The position numbers and the translations under genes were made by a program. 64,000 nt of DNA from contig CP114561.1 in NCBI GenBank assembly GCA_028865235.1, positions 372,001 through 436,000 of the forward strand. Reading direction: 5' to 3'. Numbering within the stretch: position 1 is the stretch's first letter; each line of letters starts with the position of its first letter. Shown here in pieces: positions 1 through 8,804 of the stretch. This stretch comes from Candidatus Manganitrophus sp. GTDB taxonomy: Bacteria; Nitrospirota; Nitrospiria; SBBL01; Manganitrophaceae. Below the pieces are notes generated by a model, which saw only the letters and a program-made list of their open reading frames with translations, had not been told where the DNA came from and made no database searches.

Positions 1-725
1 TAAGAGTTGGTGATGCAGACTCTTTTTCTGGCGCGAAGGATCGCCCTGAGATAGGCCTTCTTGATCTGATTTCGTCCTCGAAGACCGTTCGATGCAACAA
101 TCGATACCCCCAGTCTTCCCGAGGAAGAGACTTCCGGATAGTAGGTCGTATCTGGTTTCAGGCGCCTTTTTTTGTTCTTAAACCAGGTCGTGAGAAAGAT
201 CTGTTGGAGTTTTAAAACCGCCGGCCCTTCCAACTTCAAATGGGTGTCGCGCCACCCTCCGCCCCCTTCCGCAGGATCGGCGTATTCTTCTCCGATGTTG
301 ATCCCCCCGACGAAACCACAGCGGCCGTCCACCACCAAGATTTTTCGATGATCGCGCCGCTTCAAGTTCCACTTTAGGTTCCACCCCCATTTCCATGGAG
401 CAATCGGGTGATACTCGAAGAGTTCCACTCCCGCCTCTTCCATAAAACGGAAGAGCGCTGGGTCGGTGGTCAGTGAGCCGAGAGAGTCATAAATCAGTTG
501 GACGGAGACCCCTTCCCGTGCTTTTTCGGAAAGGGCTTCCGCAAATCGCCATCCGACACGATCGCTCCGAAAGATGTAGGTCTCCAGATGGATCGTTTCC
601 TCGGCCTCTCTGATTGCTTTGAGCATCTCCGGAAAGATCTCGAAACCGTCTTTAAGAATCTGAACTTTGTTCCCGGAAATCCAGGCGCGGGGTCTCGGTT
701 TGAGGAAGGTGGATAATTTCTGCAT
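1..725 (-). CDS. Phospholipase D / cardiolipin synthase-like protein, 3' end beyond window
   Basis: The minus strand is open from an ATG at 725 down to base 1, so the C-terminus lies outside the window. The first 241 residues show one complete HKD motif (H126-x-K128-x4-D133, followed by GG and N) of the phospholipase D superfamily. Upstream of it are the usual elements of a cardiolipin-synthase N-half (ETYIFRSD and an IYDSLGS stretch). No membrane segment precedes the catalytic domain, so this resembles the soluble ClsB-type enzymes. The second HKD half must lie beyond the edge. The likely activity is phosphatidyl transfer or phosphodiester hydrolysis in membrane lipid metabolism. Family assignment is firm; exact substrate is not. 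Confidence 0.85.
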   Translation of the reverse strand, partial: MQKLSTFLKPRPRAWISGNKVQILKDGFEIFPEMLKAIREAEETIHLETYIFRSDRVGWRFAEALSEKAREGVSVQLIYDSLGSLTTDPALFRFMEEAGVELFEYHPIAPWKWGWNLKWNLKRRDHRKILVVDGRCGFVGGINIGEEYADPAEGGGGWRDTHLKLEGPAVLKLQQIFLTTWFKNKKRRLKPDTTYYPEVSSSGRLGVSIVASNGLRGRNQIKKAYLRAILRARKRVCITNS

Positions 726-787
726 GCCCTATTTTAACATAGTCCACGACCTCAATTTAAGCTTTCATTTCATAGAGATGAACCAAA

Positions 788-816
788 TCGACAAAGCCAT
801 GCGACTATGTTAAGAT
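788..816 (+). promoter_or_regulatory. Candidate sigma70 promoter for the NTP-transferase gene
   Basis: TCGACA, a 17-base spacer and TAAGAT stand 28 bases upstream of the ATG at 844, in the divergent gap between the phospholipase D gene and the NTP-transferase gene. It is a consensus match only. Confidence 0.35.
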
Positions 817-843
817 ACTTTCCAACAACGCAACGGATGGAAA

Positions 844-1872
844 ATGGACGCATTTGTTTTGGCGGGCGACCGCGGGGCAAGTCACCAGATCCTGGGAACG
901 AATAAGGCCCTCCTTAAATTGGAGGGATATCCTCTCTTCATTCATGTTCTCAAAGCCTTGGATGAAGTGGCTGAAATCGACCGTATCTACATCATCGGTC
1001 CTCAAAAAAAGATGATGGAAGAGATCGAACGGGCCCTTCCCTATACGCTCTTCTTCAAGAAAATCGAAGTCCTTGAACAAAAGAACAGTCTCATCGAGAA
1101 TATCCTGGCCGCCTACAGCCGTTCCCTGCCGGGTTATCAGGACGGCATGGACGTTCATCGGCTGAACCACGGTGATCCGCCCGGCCTCTTCCTCCCCGCC
1201 GATATTCCGCTGATCACACCCGCTGAAATTCGGGAATTCATCTCCAAAGCGGATATGGAAGAATCGGATTACTGTCTCGGCGTCACGCCGGAAGAAGCGC
1301 TGACTCCCTTCTATCCGAAAGCAGACCAGCCTGGGATGAAGATGGCCTACGTCTACACACGCACCCAGGCCTATCGGCTGAATAATCTCCATCTGGCCCG
1401 TCCGCTTCGCATCGGAGCGGGGCGGGACATTCAACAACTCTATGACCATCGTTACCAGAAATACCTCGGAAATCGAATCCGGATTATGCTCGAGATTTTA
1501 AAACGGCCGGGATGGCCGAGTGTATTGAAATCTTACCTGTTGGCTCAAGCGGCCGTTTCCCTCGCGCAATCCAACCGTTCCGGACTGGCCGCACTATTCC
1601 GCCGGTCCCTTGCCCTTTCCAAAGTGGAGCGGGAAATAAGCCGCTTCCTGGGAACCCGCTTCAAAGTGGTCGAAACAAATATCGGCAGCGCTGCCTTGGA
1701 TATCGACGACGAGGCCAGTTATCGAACCCTCTCCACGCGCTTTCGAGAATGGCGTGAATTTTTCGCAAAGTTTAATCAAGGACAAGAAGGGGCGGCGCTT
1801 GTCCGTTTCGAACGGAAGCATGCGGATGAGGAACTTCGATATGCGGGAATCGACGCGGAAGAAAACCGCTGA
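844..1872 (+). CDS. MobA-like NTP transferase domain protein
   Basis: 342 residues. The N-terminus (MDAFVLAGDRGASHQ) is the nucleotide-binding loop of the NTP-transferase (GT-A) fold seen in MobA, GlmU and related enzymes, followed by the NKALLKLEGYPL segment that places the sugar or cofactor substrate. A conserved LPADIPLITP motif (residues about 119-128) supplies the metal-binding aspartate. The C-terminal 120 residues are helical and not diagnostic. It probably transfers a nucleotide to a small phosphorylated substrate. The nearby moaC and moaA make a molybdenum-cofactor role thinkable, but the protein is longer than MobA and the substrate cannot be told. The 3' end overlaps the next gene by 32 bases. 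Confidence 0.7.
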   Translation: MDAFVLAGDRGASHQILGTNKALLKLEGYPLFIHVLKALDEVAEIDRIYIIGPQKKMMEEIERALPYTLFFKKIEVLEQKNSLIENILAAYSRSLPGYQDGMDVHRLNHGDPPGLFLPADIPLITPAEIREFISKADMEESDYCLGVTPEEALTPFYPKADQPGMKMAYVYTRTQAYRLNNLHLARPLRIGAGRDIQQLYDHRYQKYLGNRIRIMLEILKRPGWPSVLKSYLLAQAAVSLAQSNRSGLAALFRRSLALSKVEREISRFLGTRFKVVETNIGSAALDIDDEASYRTLSTRFREWREFFAKFNQGQEGAALVRFERKHADEELRYAGIDAEENR

Positions 1873-2836
1873 AGGGAGCGGTTCGAGCGGACGGGGAAAA
1901 CGATGGATCACGCCGCTGATCCTGTCATTCGTTGTTTTGCTCTTCTCGGATGAGGCGGCCTATGCCTGGGGGGTCGGCATGCACATGATGCACGGATCGA
2001 CCCTCCTGCAAAATCTTCAATGGCTGACCGGATCATTGGTTCCGGTTTTGCGCGCCTTCCCGCGAGATTTCTTATACGGCTGCGTCAGCGCCGATATCTT
2101 TATCGGCAAAGGGTCCAAATATCATGCCGATCATTGCCACAACTGGTCGACCGCCCGGCGGCTTCTCCAACAGGCGGACGATCCCCGCTTGCAGTCGTTC
2201 GCATGCGGCTACATCGCTCACCTGGCCGCCGACATCATCGCCCATAACGTTTACGTTCCGAACCAGCTCTATCTGACCTCCTCCACCACGCGACTGGGCC
2301 ATATTTATTGGGAGCTCCGCGCGGACGAATTCGCCGATCAAAAATATTGGAAGCAGGTCCTCGATATCCTCTCGGGGGCCAACGATCAGAGCGACCGCTT
2401 CGTCCAGGAGATCGTCAAAAAAGACCTGATCTCATTCGATATGAAGAAAAAGCTCTTTACCCACGCCGTCAAGCTGTATGACTTGGGGAAACGCCAGCAG
2501 GCCGTCTCTCTGGTCTCGCGGAACTCGCGTTGGGATGTTCCTCAGCAATATGTCCAGTCGCTCAACCGAAAATGTCTCAACCTGATCGTCAATGTTTTGA
2601 ACCATCCGGAAGACTCGATCTGCTATCGGTATGATCCGATCGGGAGTCAGCGCCTGGCCGAGGCAAAAAGATTGCGTCAATTCTCAAAACGGATTCATCG
2701 CAAAGAGCCGACCGACTATATCTTTGATCCGCCCGCAGAGATCGAGAGCTTCTTTTGCTGCCACGCCCATTCCGAGGTATCTTCCTCGGTCGGCACCCTG
2801 CGCTCCGAATCCTTGGGTCACATCCATCTAACATAG
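1841..2836 (+). CDS. Zinc-dependent phospholipase C family protein
   Basis: The start at 1841 is chosen because GAGGAAC sits six bases upstream; in-frame ATGs at 1820 and 1826 have poorer spacing. The 331-residue product opens with a basic stretch and one hydrophobic segment ending in ...AYAWG, a likely signal peptide, so it is exported. The mature part carries spaced histidines and aspartates typical of the zinc-dependent phospholipase C/S1-P1 fold: GMHMMHGS, HADHCHNW and GYIAHLAADIIAHN. These probably coordinate the metal cluster. It would act on phospholipids in the periplasm or outside the cell, in keeping with the phospholipase D gene just upstream. No substrate information is visible. 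Confidence 0.72.
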   Translation: MRESTRKKTAEGSGSSGRGKRWITPLILSFVVLLFSDEAAYAWGVGMHMMHGSTLLQNLQWLTGSLVPVLRAFPRDFLYGCVSADIFIGKGSKYHADHCHNWSTARRLLQQADDPRLQSFACGYIAHLAADIIAHNVYVPNQLYLTSSTTRLGHIYWELRADEFADQKYWKQVLDILSGANDQSDRFVQEIVKKDLISFDMKKKLFTHAVKLYDLGKRQQAVSLVSRNSRWDVPQQYVQSLNRKCLNLIVNVLNHPEDSICYRYDPIGSQRLAEAKRLRQFSKRIHRKEPTDYIFDPPAEIESFFCCHAHSEVSSSVGTLRSESLGHIHLT

Positions 2837-2869
2837 AAAACAACCTCACCCCATCATTAAAACGAGGAC

Positions 2870-3217
2870 ATGGAGAATCGCAGAAAACAGAAGCGGGTTC
2901 CGCTCTTGACAGTGGCCCGCATCACCCCGCACGGTCTTCAAAAAACGGTCGATGCGATGATTCGTGATGTTTCGATCTATGGAATGGGGGTTTACGTCAA
3001 AGGTCCTTACCAAAAGGGAGATCTGCTGCTCGTGAAAATATCAGTGAAGACCGAAGAAGGGGAGGCGATCGACGAATCGCTCTACGGTCAAGTGGTTTGG
3101 GCCACTGCACTTGAAGCGGCGGGTCAATATGCCGTCGGGCTGGAGTTTCACGATATGGAAAAGAAGAACCCCGCCCTTTATGCTTACATCAAACGCTTGG
3201 AGAAACTCCAGAATTGA
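2870..3217 (+). CDS. PilZ domain protein (c-di-GMP binding)
   Basis: 115 residues, a stand-alone PilZ domain. Both c-di-GMP contact motifs are present: R5-x3-R9 at the N-terminus and D33-V-S-I-Y-G38 (DxSxxG). The rest is a six-strand barrel pattern ending in GLEFHDM. PilZ-only proteins act as cytosolic c-di-GMP receptors that pass the signal to a partner. No partner is obvious nearby; the converging neighbour is a dehydrogenase. A second PilZ domain occurs at 51.4 kb, fused to HMG-CoA reductase. Confidence 0.9.
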   Translation: MENRRKQKRVPLLTVARITPHGLQKTVDAMIRDVSIYGMGVYVKGPYQKGDLLLVKISVKTEEGEAIDESLYGQVVWATALEAAGQYAVGLEFHDMEKKNPALYAYIKRLEKLQN

Positions 3218-3232
3218 CCCACGACGGAATGC

Positions 3233-4515
3233 TCAGGGGAAAACGCCGCGCGCCAGCTTGGCGCTGGCGATTTTACGGATGGCGAGCATCAGCGCCGCCA
3301 TTCGCATACTGACCTTTTCTTCTTGAGCGAGGGTTAAGACCGCGTTGAAGGCGCTCGACATGATCTCCCGCAGCTTTTCGTTGATCTCTTTTTCCTTCCA
3401 GAAAAATTCTGAAGATCCTGTACCCATTCGAAGTAAGAGACCGTCACCCCGCCGGCATTGGCCAGAATGTCGGGGATCAAAAAGATTCCTCGATCTTGAA
3501 GGATGAGATCGGCCGCGGGGGTCGTCGGCCCATTCGCCGCCTCCGCCAGAATGGTGCATGAAATCCGCCCGGCGTTCTCCTCCGTGATCTGGCCCGAAAG
3601 GGCGGCCGGCACCAGGACATCACAGGGGAGCTCCAGCAACGCGCGGTTCGTGATCGGCTCTCCGCCGGGAAATCCCTCGATAAACCGGCTGTGCGAGAGA
3701 TATTGCAGCAGGGCCGGGATATCGAGCCCCTTCGGATTGTAAACACCGGAGCGGACATCGCTGACGGCAATGATCTGACACCCTTCTTGATGAAGGACCT
3801 TCGCGACGTTCGATCCGACATTCCCAAACCCCTGAACAACGATCTTTTTCCCTTCCGGTCTCGTTCCGAGATGATTAAACGCCTCCATGATGCAGTAGAC
3901 CACGCCGCGGCCGGTGGCTTCGATGCGGCCGAGGGAGCCGCCGATGACGATCGGCTTGCCGGTGACGATTTCCGGGATGGAGTAGCCTTTGAACTGGCTG
4001 TAGGTATCCATCATCCAGGCCATCACCTGCTCGTTGGTGCCGACATCCGGGGCGGGGATATCCAGATCCGGCCCGATGAACTGGATGCCGATCTCCGCGG
4101 TATATCGCCGGGTCAGCCGCTGCAGCTCATTTCGCGAAAAGGCGTTTGGATCGCAGCTGATTCCTCCCTTGGCGCCGCCGAAGGGAAGGCCCATCAATGC
4201 ACATTTCCATGTCATCCACATCGCCAACGCACAGACCTCGCCGAGATTCACTTCAGGATGATACCGAATCCCTCCCTTGGAGGGGCCGAGGGTATTGTCG
4301 TGATGGACCCGATAGCCGTGAAACACTTCGATATGTGAGTCGTCCATTCGAATCGGAACGGAGACCATGATCGCCCGTTTCGGCACCACCAAGCGTTTAC
4401 GGACGTTCGGATCGAGCTTGAGCTGGTCGGCCGCCTGGTCAAACTGCGTCACCGCCATCCGGTAAATGGGGGTCATATACTCCGGCTCGTGCCGTTTTTC
4501 TTGTTCGATGTCCAT
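3233..4515 (-). CDS. Glu/Leu/Phe/Val dehydrogenase (glutamate dehydrogenase type), frameshifted near its 3' end
   Basis: Corrected length is 427 residues, normal for hexameric glutamate dehydrogenase. It catalyses reversible oxidative deamination of glutamate or a branched-chain amino acid with NAD(P). Visible motifs are GPSKGGIR (K80), MTWKCALMG (K104), the catalytic-lysine loop PFGGAKGGI (K116) and a Rossmann segment VVQGFGNVGSNVA. Reading continues correctly to DLQNF, then needs one extra base in the A5 tract at 3402-3406 to continue as FWKEKEINEKL...ARGVFP and stop at 3233. As written, the protein ends in an unrelated tail. A single homopolymer deletion explains this. The gene converges on the PilZ gene. 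Confidence 0.88.
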
Positions 4516-4566
4516 CCTGTTTTGTCCCCAGATTGAGTGAGGGTCCGACCGATGGGGCGGGCCGCC

Positions 4567-5376
4567 TTATTTTTGGTTCGAAAAAAAACGGGGAAGGTCG
4601 CGGATCGAGATCATGCCGATCAGATCTCGGATGGAAAGAATGCCGATGATCTCTCCTCTCTCGGTCACGGCCAGGTGCCGGACCCCCTTCGTCGCCATAA
4701 TTTCGTTGGCCTCTTGAATCGTCCGTGAAAGGTCGATATCGAGAACCGGCGTATTCATGATCACCCCGACCGGGATTTTAGAGGCGCTCAGCCCGTAACC
4801 GATCACCTTTCGGACCAGATCGGTCTCGGTGATGATTCCGACGTACCGTTTCTCGTCAACGACCATCAACGAACCGATTTTCTTCTCATCCATTTTTCGC
4901 GCCGCTTCCTGGGCCGTCGCAAAGGAGTCAACCGTTTGAATGTCGCGACGGACTAAAACGGTCAGCGGTTTGACGATATCGGTCATGGCGTGCAAGGGGC
5001 TTTTTTTGTCGTTCGAGAAATACCGGACCAGGTCCCGGACGGAGATCATTCCGACGATCTTTCCACTTTCTGAAACGGCGAGATGCCGAATTCCGTTCAG
5101 ATGCATCAAATGATTCGCTTCGATCGGCGATTTTTCAACGTCGATGTCAAGCAACGGCACATGCATGACGGAGCGGGTCGGGGTCTCGGGAGAAACCTCC
5201 TTGGTCAGCCCTTTCCGGACCAGATCGCTCTCCGTAACGATACCGATATATTGTCCCCCGTCTTCTACAAAAACGGAGCCGATTTTGTAACGTCGCATCA
5301 TTTGGGCCGTCTCGACCAGGGTGGTCGTCGGACCCGTCTTTTTTATATCGGAGTGAATTAGCTCCCTCAATGACAT
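4567..5376 (-). CDS. Four-CBS-domain protein
   Basis: 269 residues made almost only of four CBS motifs (roughly residues 10-60, 70-120, 140-190 and 205-260), arranged as two Bateman modules that repeat internally (IGIVTESDLVRKGL against VGIITETDLVRKVI; GIRHLAVSESGKI against GVRHLAVTERGEI). CBS pairs bind adenosyl compounds such as AMP, ATP or SAM. No catalytic domain is attached, so this is probably a soluble energy or ligand sensor acting on another protein. It lies 51 bases upstream of the glutamate dehydrogenase on the same strand and may be co-transcribed with it; a link to control of that enzyme is inference. Confidence 0.87.
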   Translation of the reverse strand: MSLRELIHSDIKKTGPTTTLVETAQMMRRYKIGSVFVEDGGQYIGIVTESDLVRKGLTKEVSPETPTRSVMHVPLLDIDVEKSPIEANHLMHLNGIRHLAVSESGKIVGMISVRDLVRYFSNDKKSPLHAMTDIVKPLTVLVRRDIQTVDSFATAQEAARKMDEKKIGSLMVVDEKRYVGIITETDLVRKVIGYGLSASKIPVGVIMNTPVLDIDLSRTIQEANEIMATKGVRHLAVTERGEIIGILSIRDLIGMISIRDLPRFFSNQK

Positions 5377-5514
5377 CTTGTCCTCCTTCAGGCAATCGTC
5401 CGGAATGATATCTAAATGTCTCTATTCTGTCAACCAAAGCACCCTAGCGCATAATCACTTGATTGGGAAGAGATTTCAGCGAGAAATGCCTCGTGTTTTC
5501 CAGTACCGACTTTA

Positions 5515-5543
5515 TTGACACTCAATCGATCCTATGTTAGACT
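5515..5543 (+). promoter_or_regulatory. Candidate sigma70 promoter of moaC
   Basis: TTGACA, 17-base spacer, TAGACT, ending 60 bases before the moaC start and lying in the divergent gap behind the CBS gene. Confidence 0.55.
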
Positions 5544-5603
5544 CAGCCGGAAATTTCTGCTGCTTTATCTACATCTTAAGGAATGATTCCGGGAGGCGCT
5601 GAC

Positions 5604-6113
5604 ATGGCGGAAACCGAGTTAACCCACTTTAATCAAGAAGGCCGGGCGCGAATGGTCGACGTTTCCGGAAAGGCCGACACCCATCGCACGGCAGTGGCAA
5701 CCGGCATGGTTTACATGAAACCCGAAACCTTGGCCCGGATTCAAGCGGGACAAATTGCGAAGGGCGATGTCCTCGCCGTGGCCCAAGTGGCCGGCGTCAT
5801 GGGGGCCAAGCGGACACCCGACCTGATCCCGATGTGCCATCCTCTGCTTCTCACCAATGTCGATATTCATTTCGAAATCCATCCTGCGGAAAATGGGGGC
5901 CCGGCCGCCGTCCAAATCAACGCCACCGTCAAAACCTCCGGCCAGACCGGTGTGGAGATGGAAGCGGTCACAGCCGTCACGGTGACCGCGCTGACGATTT
6001 ACGACATGTGTAAGGCGATCGATAAAGGGATCAGCTTCGGCCAGATCGGCCTTCTCTCCAAAAGCGGCGGCAAGTCAGGAACCTATACCCGTCCCGAGCC
6101 CTTCCCGAAATGA
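5604..6113 (+). CDS. moaC: Cyclic pyranopterin monophosphate synthase MoaC
   Basis: 169 residues from the ATG at 5604, which has GGGAGG at ideal distance; an upstream in-frame ATG at 5583 lacks one. MoaC converts the MoaA product (3',8-cyclo-GTP) into cyclic pyranopterin monophosphate, the first precursor of molybdenum cofactor. Family motifs are present in order: [24 protein letters not shown] and [19 protein letters not shown] with the lysine of CKAIDK. The stop overlaps the ABC ATPase start by four bases (ATGA), so the two are co-transcribed. moaA lies about 9 kb downstream in its own unit. Confidence 0.96.
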   Translation: MAETELTHFNQEGRARMVDVSGKADTHRTAVATGMVYMKPETLARIQAGQIAKGDVLAVAQVAGVMGAKRTPDLIPMCHPLLLTNVDIHFEIHPAENGGPAAVQINATVKTSGQTGVEMEAVTAVTVTALTIYDMCKAIDKGISFGQIGLLSKSGGKSGTYTRPEPFPK

Positions 6114-7363
6114 TCCAGATCGAGCACCTGATAAAAGAATACGCCTCCGGACGAAAAGCAGTCGACGATATCAGTTTTCAAGTTCACTCAGGCGAAGTCT
6201 TCGGTTTCCTCGGCCCCAACGGGGCCGGAAAAACGACCACCATCAAAATCTTGACGACCCTTCTCCGACCCACCTCCGGAACGGTCCGGGTGGCCGGCTA
6301 TGATGTCGTCGAAAATCCGCTATCGGTTCGGATGTCGTTCGGGTATGTCGGTCAGCAAAGCGGCGTCGATCCGGCGATGACGGTCCGCGAAAACCTTCTT
6401 CTTCAAGGAAAACTCTACCACCTCCCCGCATCTCCTCTCCAGGAAAGGATGATCTTTTTGCTCGATCTGCTTGATATGAAAGGGACGATCGATCTCTGGG
6501 TGGGGGCCTTGTCGGGCGGGATGAAGCGGAAGTTGGATATCGCCACCGCGCTGATTCACGAGCCCAAACTCCTCTTCCTCGATGAGCCGACGTTGGGACT
6601 CGATCCACAAAGCCGATCCGACCTTTGGAGTTATCTCCGCCGGCTGAACCGGGAACAGGGGGTCACCCTCTTTTTAACAACACATTACCTTGACGAAGTC
6701 GATCAGCTGGCCCACCGGGTTGGGATTTTAAATCACGGAAGGGTTCAAACAATCGGAACCCCCGATCAGCTCAAAGATAGCCTCGGCGCGGACTGCGTTC
6801 ACCTCACTTTCAAACAGCCCCTTTCCGAATCGGTTGTTGCTTCCTTTCGCCAAAAGGAATGGATCAAAGAAGTTATCCGCCAGGAAAACCAGCTTCGCCT
6901 CTACCTGGAGAACGGGAAAGGACTTCTTCCCCGTCTGCTCCAGTGTGTGGACGAACTCGGCTTGACTGCGGAGACCGTCGTTTTAACCCGTCCCACTTTC
7001 GATGATGTCTTTTTAAAATACACCGGCAAAAATTTCGCGGACGAAGACAAAAAAGAAAACGACTCCGCCGGATGGGGCTCTTGGGGGAAAAAATGGGACA
7101 ACCATTCCGGCGAAAATGAGTGGACTAAGAAATGGCAGAAGGAAGGGGAATCGGAAGAGTCGGGCAAAGAGTGGGGAAGCGAGTGGAAGAAGAAAGAAAA
7201 CGGCTCGGAAAAAGAGTGGGGCAACCAATGGAAGCAGCCGGAACCGAAGGATCCCGCGGCCGATGCCCCGGCGAAACCTGAAGAACCCTCCGAGAAAAAG
7301 TGGCCGCAAGGGAAGTGGCCCCAGGGCGAGTGGAAGAAGGATCAAGGATGGAACAAAAAATAG
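6110..7363 (+). CDS. ABC-2 type exporter ATPase with a tryptophan-rich C-terminal tail
   Basis: Residues 1-310 are a DrrA/CcmA-type ATPase: Walker [10 protein letters not shown] (35-43), signature LSGGMKRKL, Walker [13 protein letters not shown], and the switch histidine in [10 protein letters not shown]. It powers the permease encoded next, which overlaps it by 16 bases. From about residue 316 to 417 the protein turns into low-complexity sequence very rich in Trp, Lys, Glu and Gly (13 tryptophans in about 102 residues, in units such as [11 protein letters not shown] and [12 protein letters not shown]). I know no such tail in this family. The reading frame stays open and the codons look like the rest of the gene, so it is probably real. 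Substrate unknown. Confidence 0.9.
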   Translation: MIQIEHLIKEYASGRKAVDDISFQVHSGEVFGFLGPNGAGKTTTIKILTTLLRPTSGTVRVAGYDVVENPLSVRMSFGYVGQQSGVDPAMTVRENLLLQGKLYHLPASPLQERMIFLLDLLDMKGTIDLWVGALSGGMKRKLDIATALIHEPKLLFLDEPTLGLDPQSRSDLWSYLRRLNREQGVTLFLTTHYLDEVDQLAHRVGILNHGRVQTIGTPDQLKDSLGADCVHLTFKQPLSESVVASFRQKEWIKEVIRQENQLRLYLENGKGLLPRLLQCVDELGLTAETVVLTRPTFDDVFLKYTGKNFADEDKKENDSAGWGSWGKKWDNHSGENEWTKKWQKEGESEESGKEWGSEWKKKENGSEKEWGNQWKQPEPKDPAADAPAKPEEPSEKKWPQGKWPQGEWKKDQGWNKK

Positions 7364-8172
7364 TTGTCGCCCCAACATCGACCCCGATTCCGGCGTCAGG
7401 AATGCCGGTGAAATGGCTGGTGGCCGATACTGCAGCCCTCCTCAAAAAATATCTTCTGATGACATGGCGGATGCCGATCTGGACCTTCTTCGGACTGGTC
7501 CAGCCGCTTCTCTGGTTGATCATCTTCGGTCAATTGTTTAAGAACCTCTCGCGCCTTCCCGGCTTCCCAGAAGCCGATTACATCCAGTTCCTCGCACCGG
7601 GGGTGATCGTCATGACCGTGTTGTTCGGCTCTTCCTGGTCGGGGGTGAACCTGCTTCGAGACTTGACTTTTGGAATCATGGAAAAACTTCTGGTCGCCCC
7701 GATCTCCCGGACTGCCATTGTTTTAAGCCGCCTGTTGCATGCGGGGCTGACGGTCGTCATTCAGGTTTTTCTCTTGGTCGGTGTCGCCGCCCTGCTTGGG
7801 GCCGGCTTTCCCCGCGGAGCGGGTCTCTTCTGGATCTGGGTTGCCGTGCTTCTCCTTGCGATCGGCTTTTCCGCCGTCTCGAATGCGCTCGCGATGATCC
7901 TGAAAAAAGAAGAGCCGTTGGTCGTGATGGGAAACATGTTGACGCTCCCCCTCCTTTTCTTCTCCCCGGCGCTGGTGCCGACCGATTTCATGCCGGTCTG
8001 GATGCAGATGGTCAGCCGGATCAATCCGGCCACTTATGGAGTGGAAGCGGTCCGCGCCTCGTATCGGGGCGTTTTTGACACCTCCTTTTTCATCAGCATG
8101 GCGGTGCTCGGCCTGTTTACATTCGTTTCAGTCATCTCAGCCGTTTCCATCTTTAGTCAGGATCGCTCTTAG
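7348..8172 (+). CDS. ABC-2 type transporter permease
   Basis: 274 residues from the ATG at 7348, which overlaps the ATPase gene. It shows the ABC2_membrane pattern: a short cytosolic N-terminus and six hydrophobic spans, with LQPLLWLIIFGQLF-like first span, a GIMEKLLVAPISR amphipathic coupling segment after the second span, and the NPATYGVEAVRA motif before the last span. This is typical of DrrB/NodJ-like drug, lipid or polysaccharide exporters. It forms the membrane half of the exporter with the tryptophan-tailed ATPase. No substrate is indicated. Confidence 0.9.
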   Translation: MEQKIVVAPTSTPIPASGMPVKWLVADTAALLKKYLLMTWRMPIWTFFGLVQPLLWLIIFGQLFKNLSRLPGFPEADYIQFLAPGVIVMTVLFGSSWSGVNLLRDLTFGIMEKLLVAPISRTAIVLSRLLHAGLTVVIQVFLLVGVAALLGAGFPRGAGLFWIWVAVLLLAIGFSAVSNALAMILKKEEPLVVMGNMLTLPLLFFSPALVPTDFMPVWMQMVSRINPATYGVEAVRASYRGVFDTSFFISMAVLGLFTFVSVISAVSIFSQDRS

Positions 8173-8179
8173 AATTTTA

Positions 8180-8800
8180 ATGAGGACAAAAGAACAAGCG
8201 ACATCGTTTTTATTCCTCCGCCATGGAGCCACCGATTTTCCGGAGAATCGATATTATTGTGATTCGGTGGAAGATCCGGCGCTCAATCCGGTCGGCCTGA
8301 AACAGGCCGCCGGCTGGCCCGATCGGCTTCAAGGAAAATCAATTGCCGCGCTTTATGTCAGCCCCTCGCGCAGGACACAAGAGACGGCCCGGCCGACCGC
8401 CGATCGGCTCGGATTGAAGATTGAAACGACTGAAGGACTCCGAGAGCGGACCTTCGGATCGTGGGATGGGCTGACGAACGAGGTCATTCAACAACGCTTC
8501 CCGGAGGAGTGGTCGGCCTGGAAGAAAGACCCGCTCCATTTCACACCGGCGGGAGGGGAGTCGCTCGTCGGTTTTGCCAAGCGGGTTGATGAGACGATTC
8601 AGACCCTATTAGCGCGCCATGCGGGCCAGACGATCCTCCTGGTGACGCACGTCGGACCGATTCGGATGATCGTCGCCGCGGCGCTCGGGATGGCGCTTGA
8701 AAATCAAAAACGGCTCGTGGTCGGTTCCTGCTCGTTAACACAGATTGATTATACGGCCAGTTGGCCCAACTTGGTCTTTTTTTCGCTCCGACCGGAGTGA
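8180..8800 (+). CDS. Histidine phosphatase family protein (phosphoglycerate mutase-like)
   Basis: 206 residues. The RHG motif with the phospho-accepting histidine is at FLFLRHGATDF (H15). The paired arginine lies in SPSRRTQETA, the acid in LRERTFGSWDG, and the second histidine in LVTHVGPIRM. This is the branch of the family containing alpha-ribazole phosphatase (CobC) and broad phosphatases; no cobalamin genes are nearby, so the substrate stays open. It starts eight bases after the permease and four bases before the methyltransferase, which suggests one transcript from moaC onwards. Confidence 0.87.
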   Translation: MRTKEQATSFLFLRHGATDFPENRYYCDSVEDPALNPVGLKQAAGWPDRLQGKSIAALYVSPSRRTQETARPTADRLGLKIETTEGLRERTFGSWDGLTNEVIQQRFPEEWSAWKKDPLHFTPAGGESLVGFAKRVDETIQTLLARHAGQTILLVTHVGPIRMIVAAALGMALENQKRLVVGSCSLTQIDYTASWPNLVFFSLRPE

Positions 8801-8804
8801 CTCG

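Noticed and set aside
1754..1840. Longer N-terminus of the phospholipase C-like protein
   Set aside because: It would overlap the upstream gene by over 100 bases and push the signal peptide inward; 1841 has the better ribosome site.
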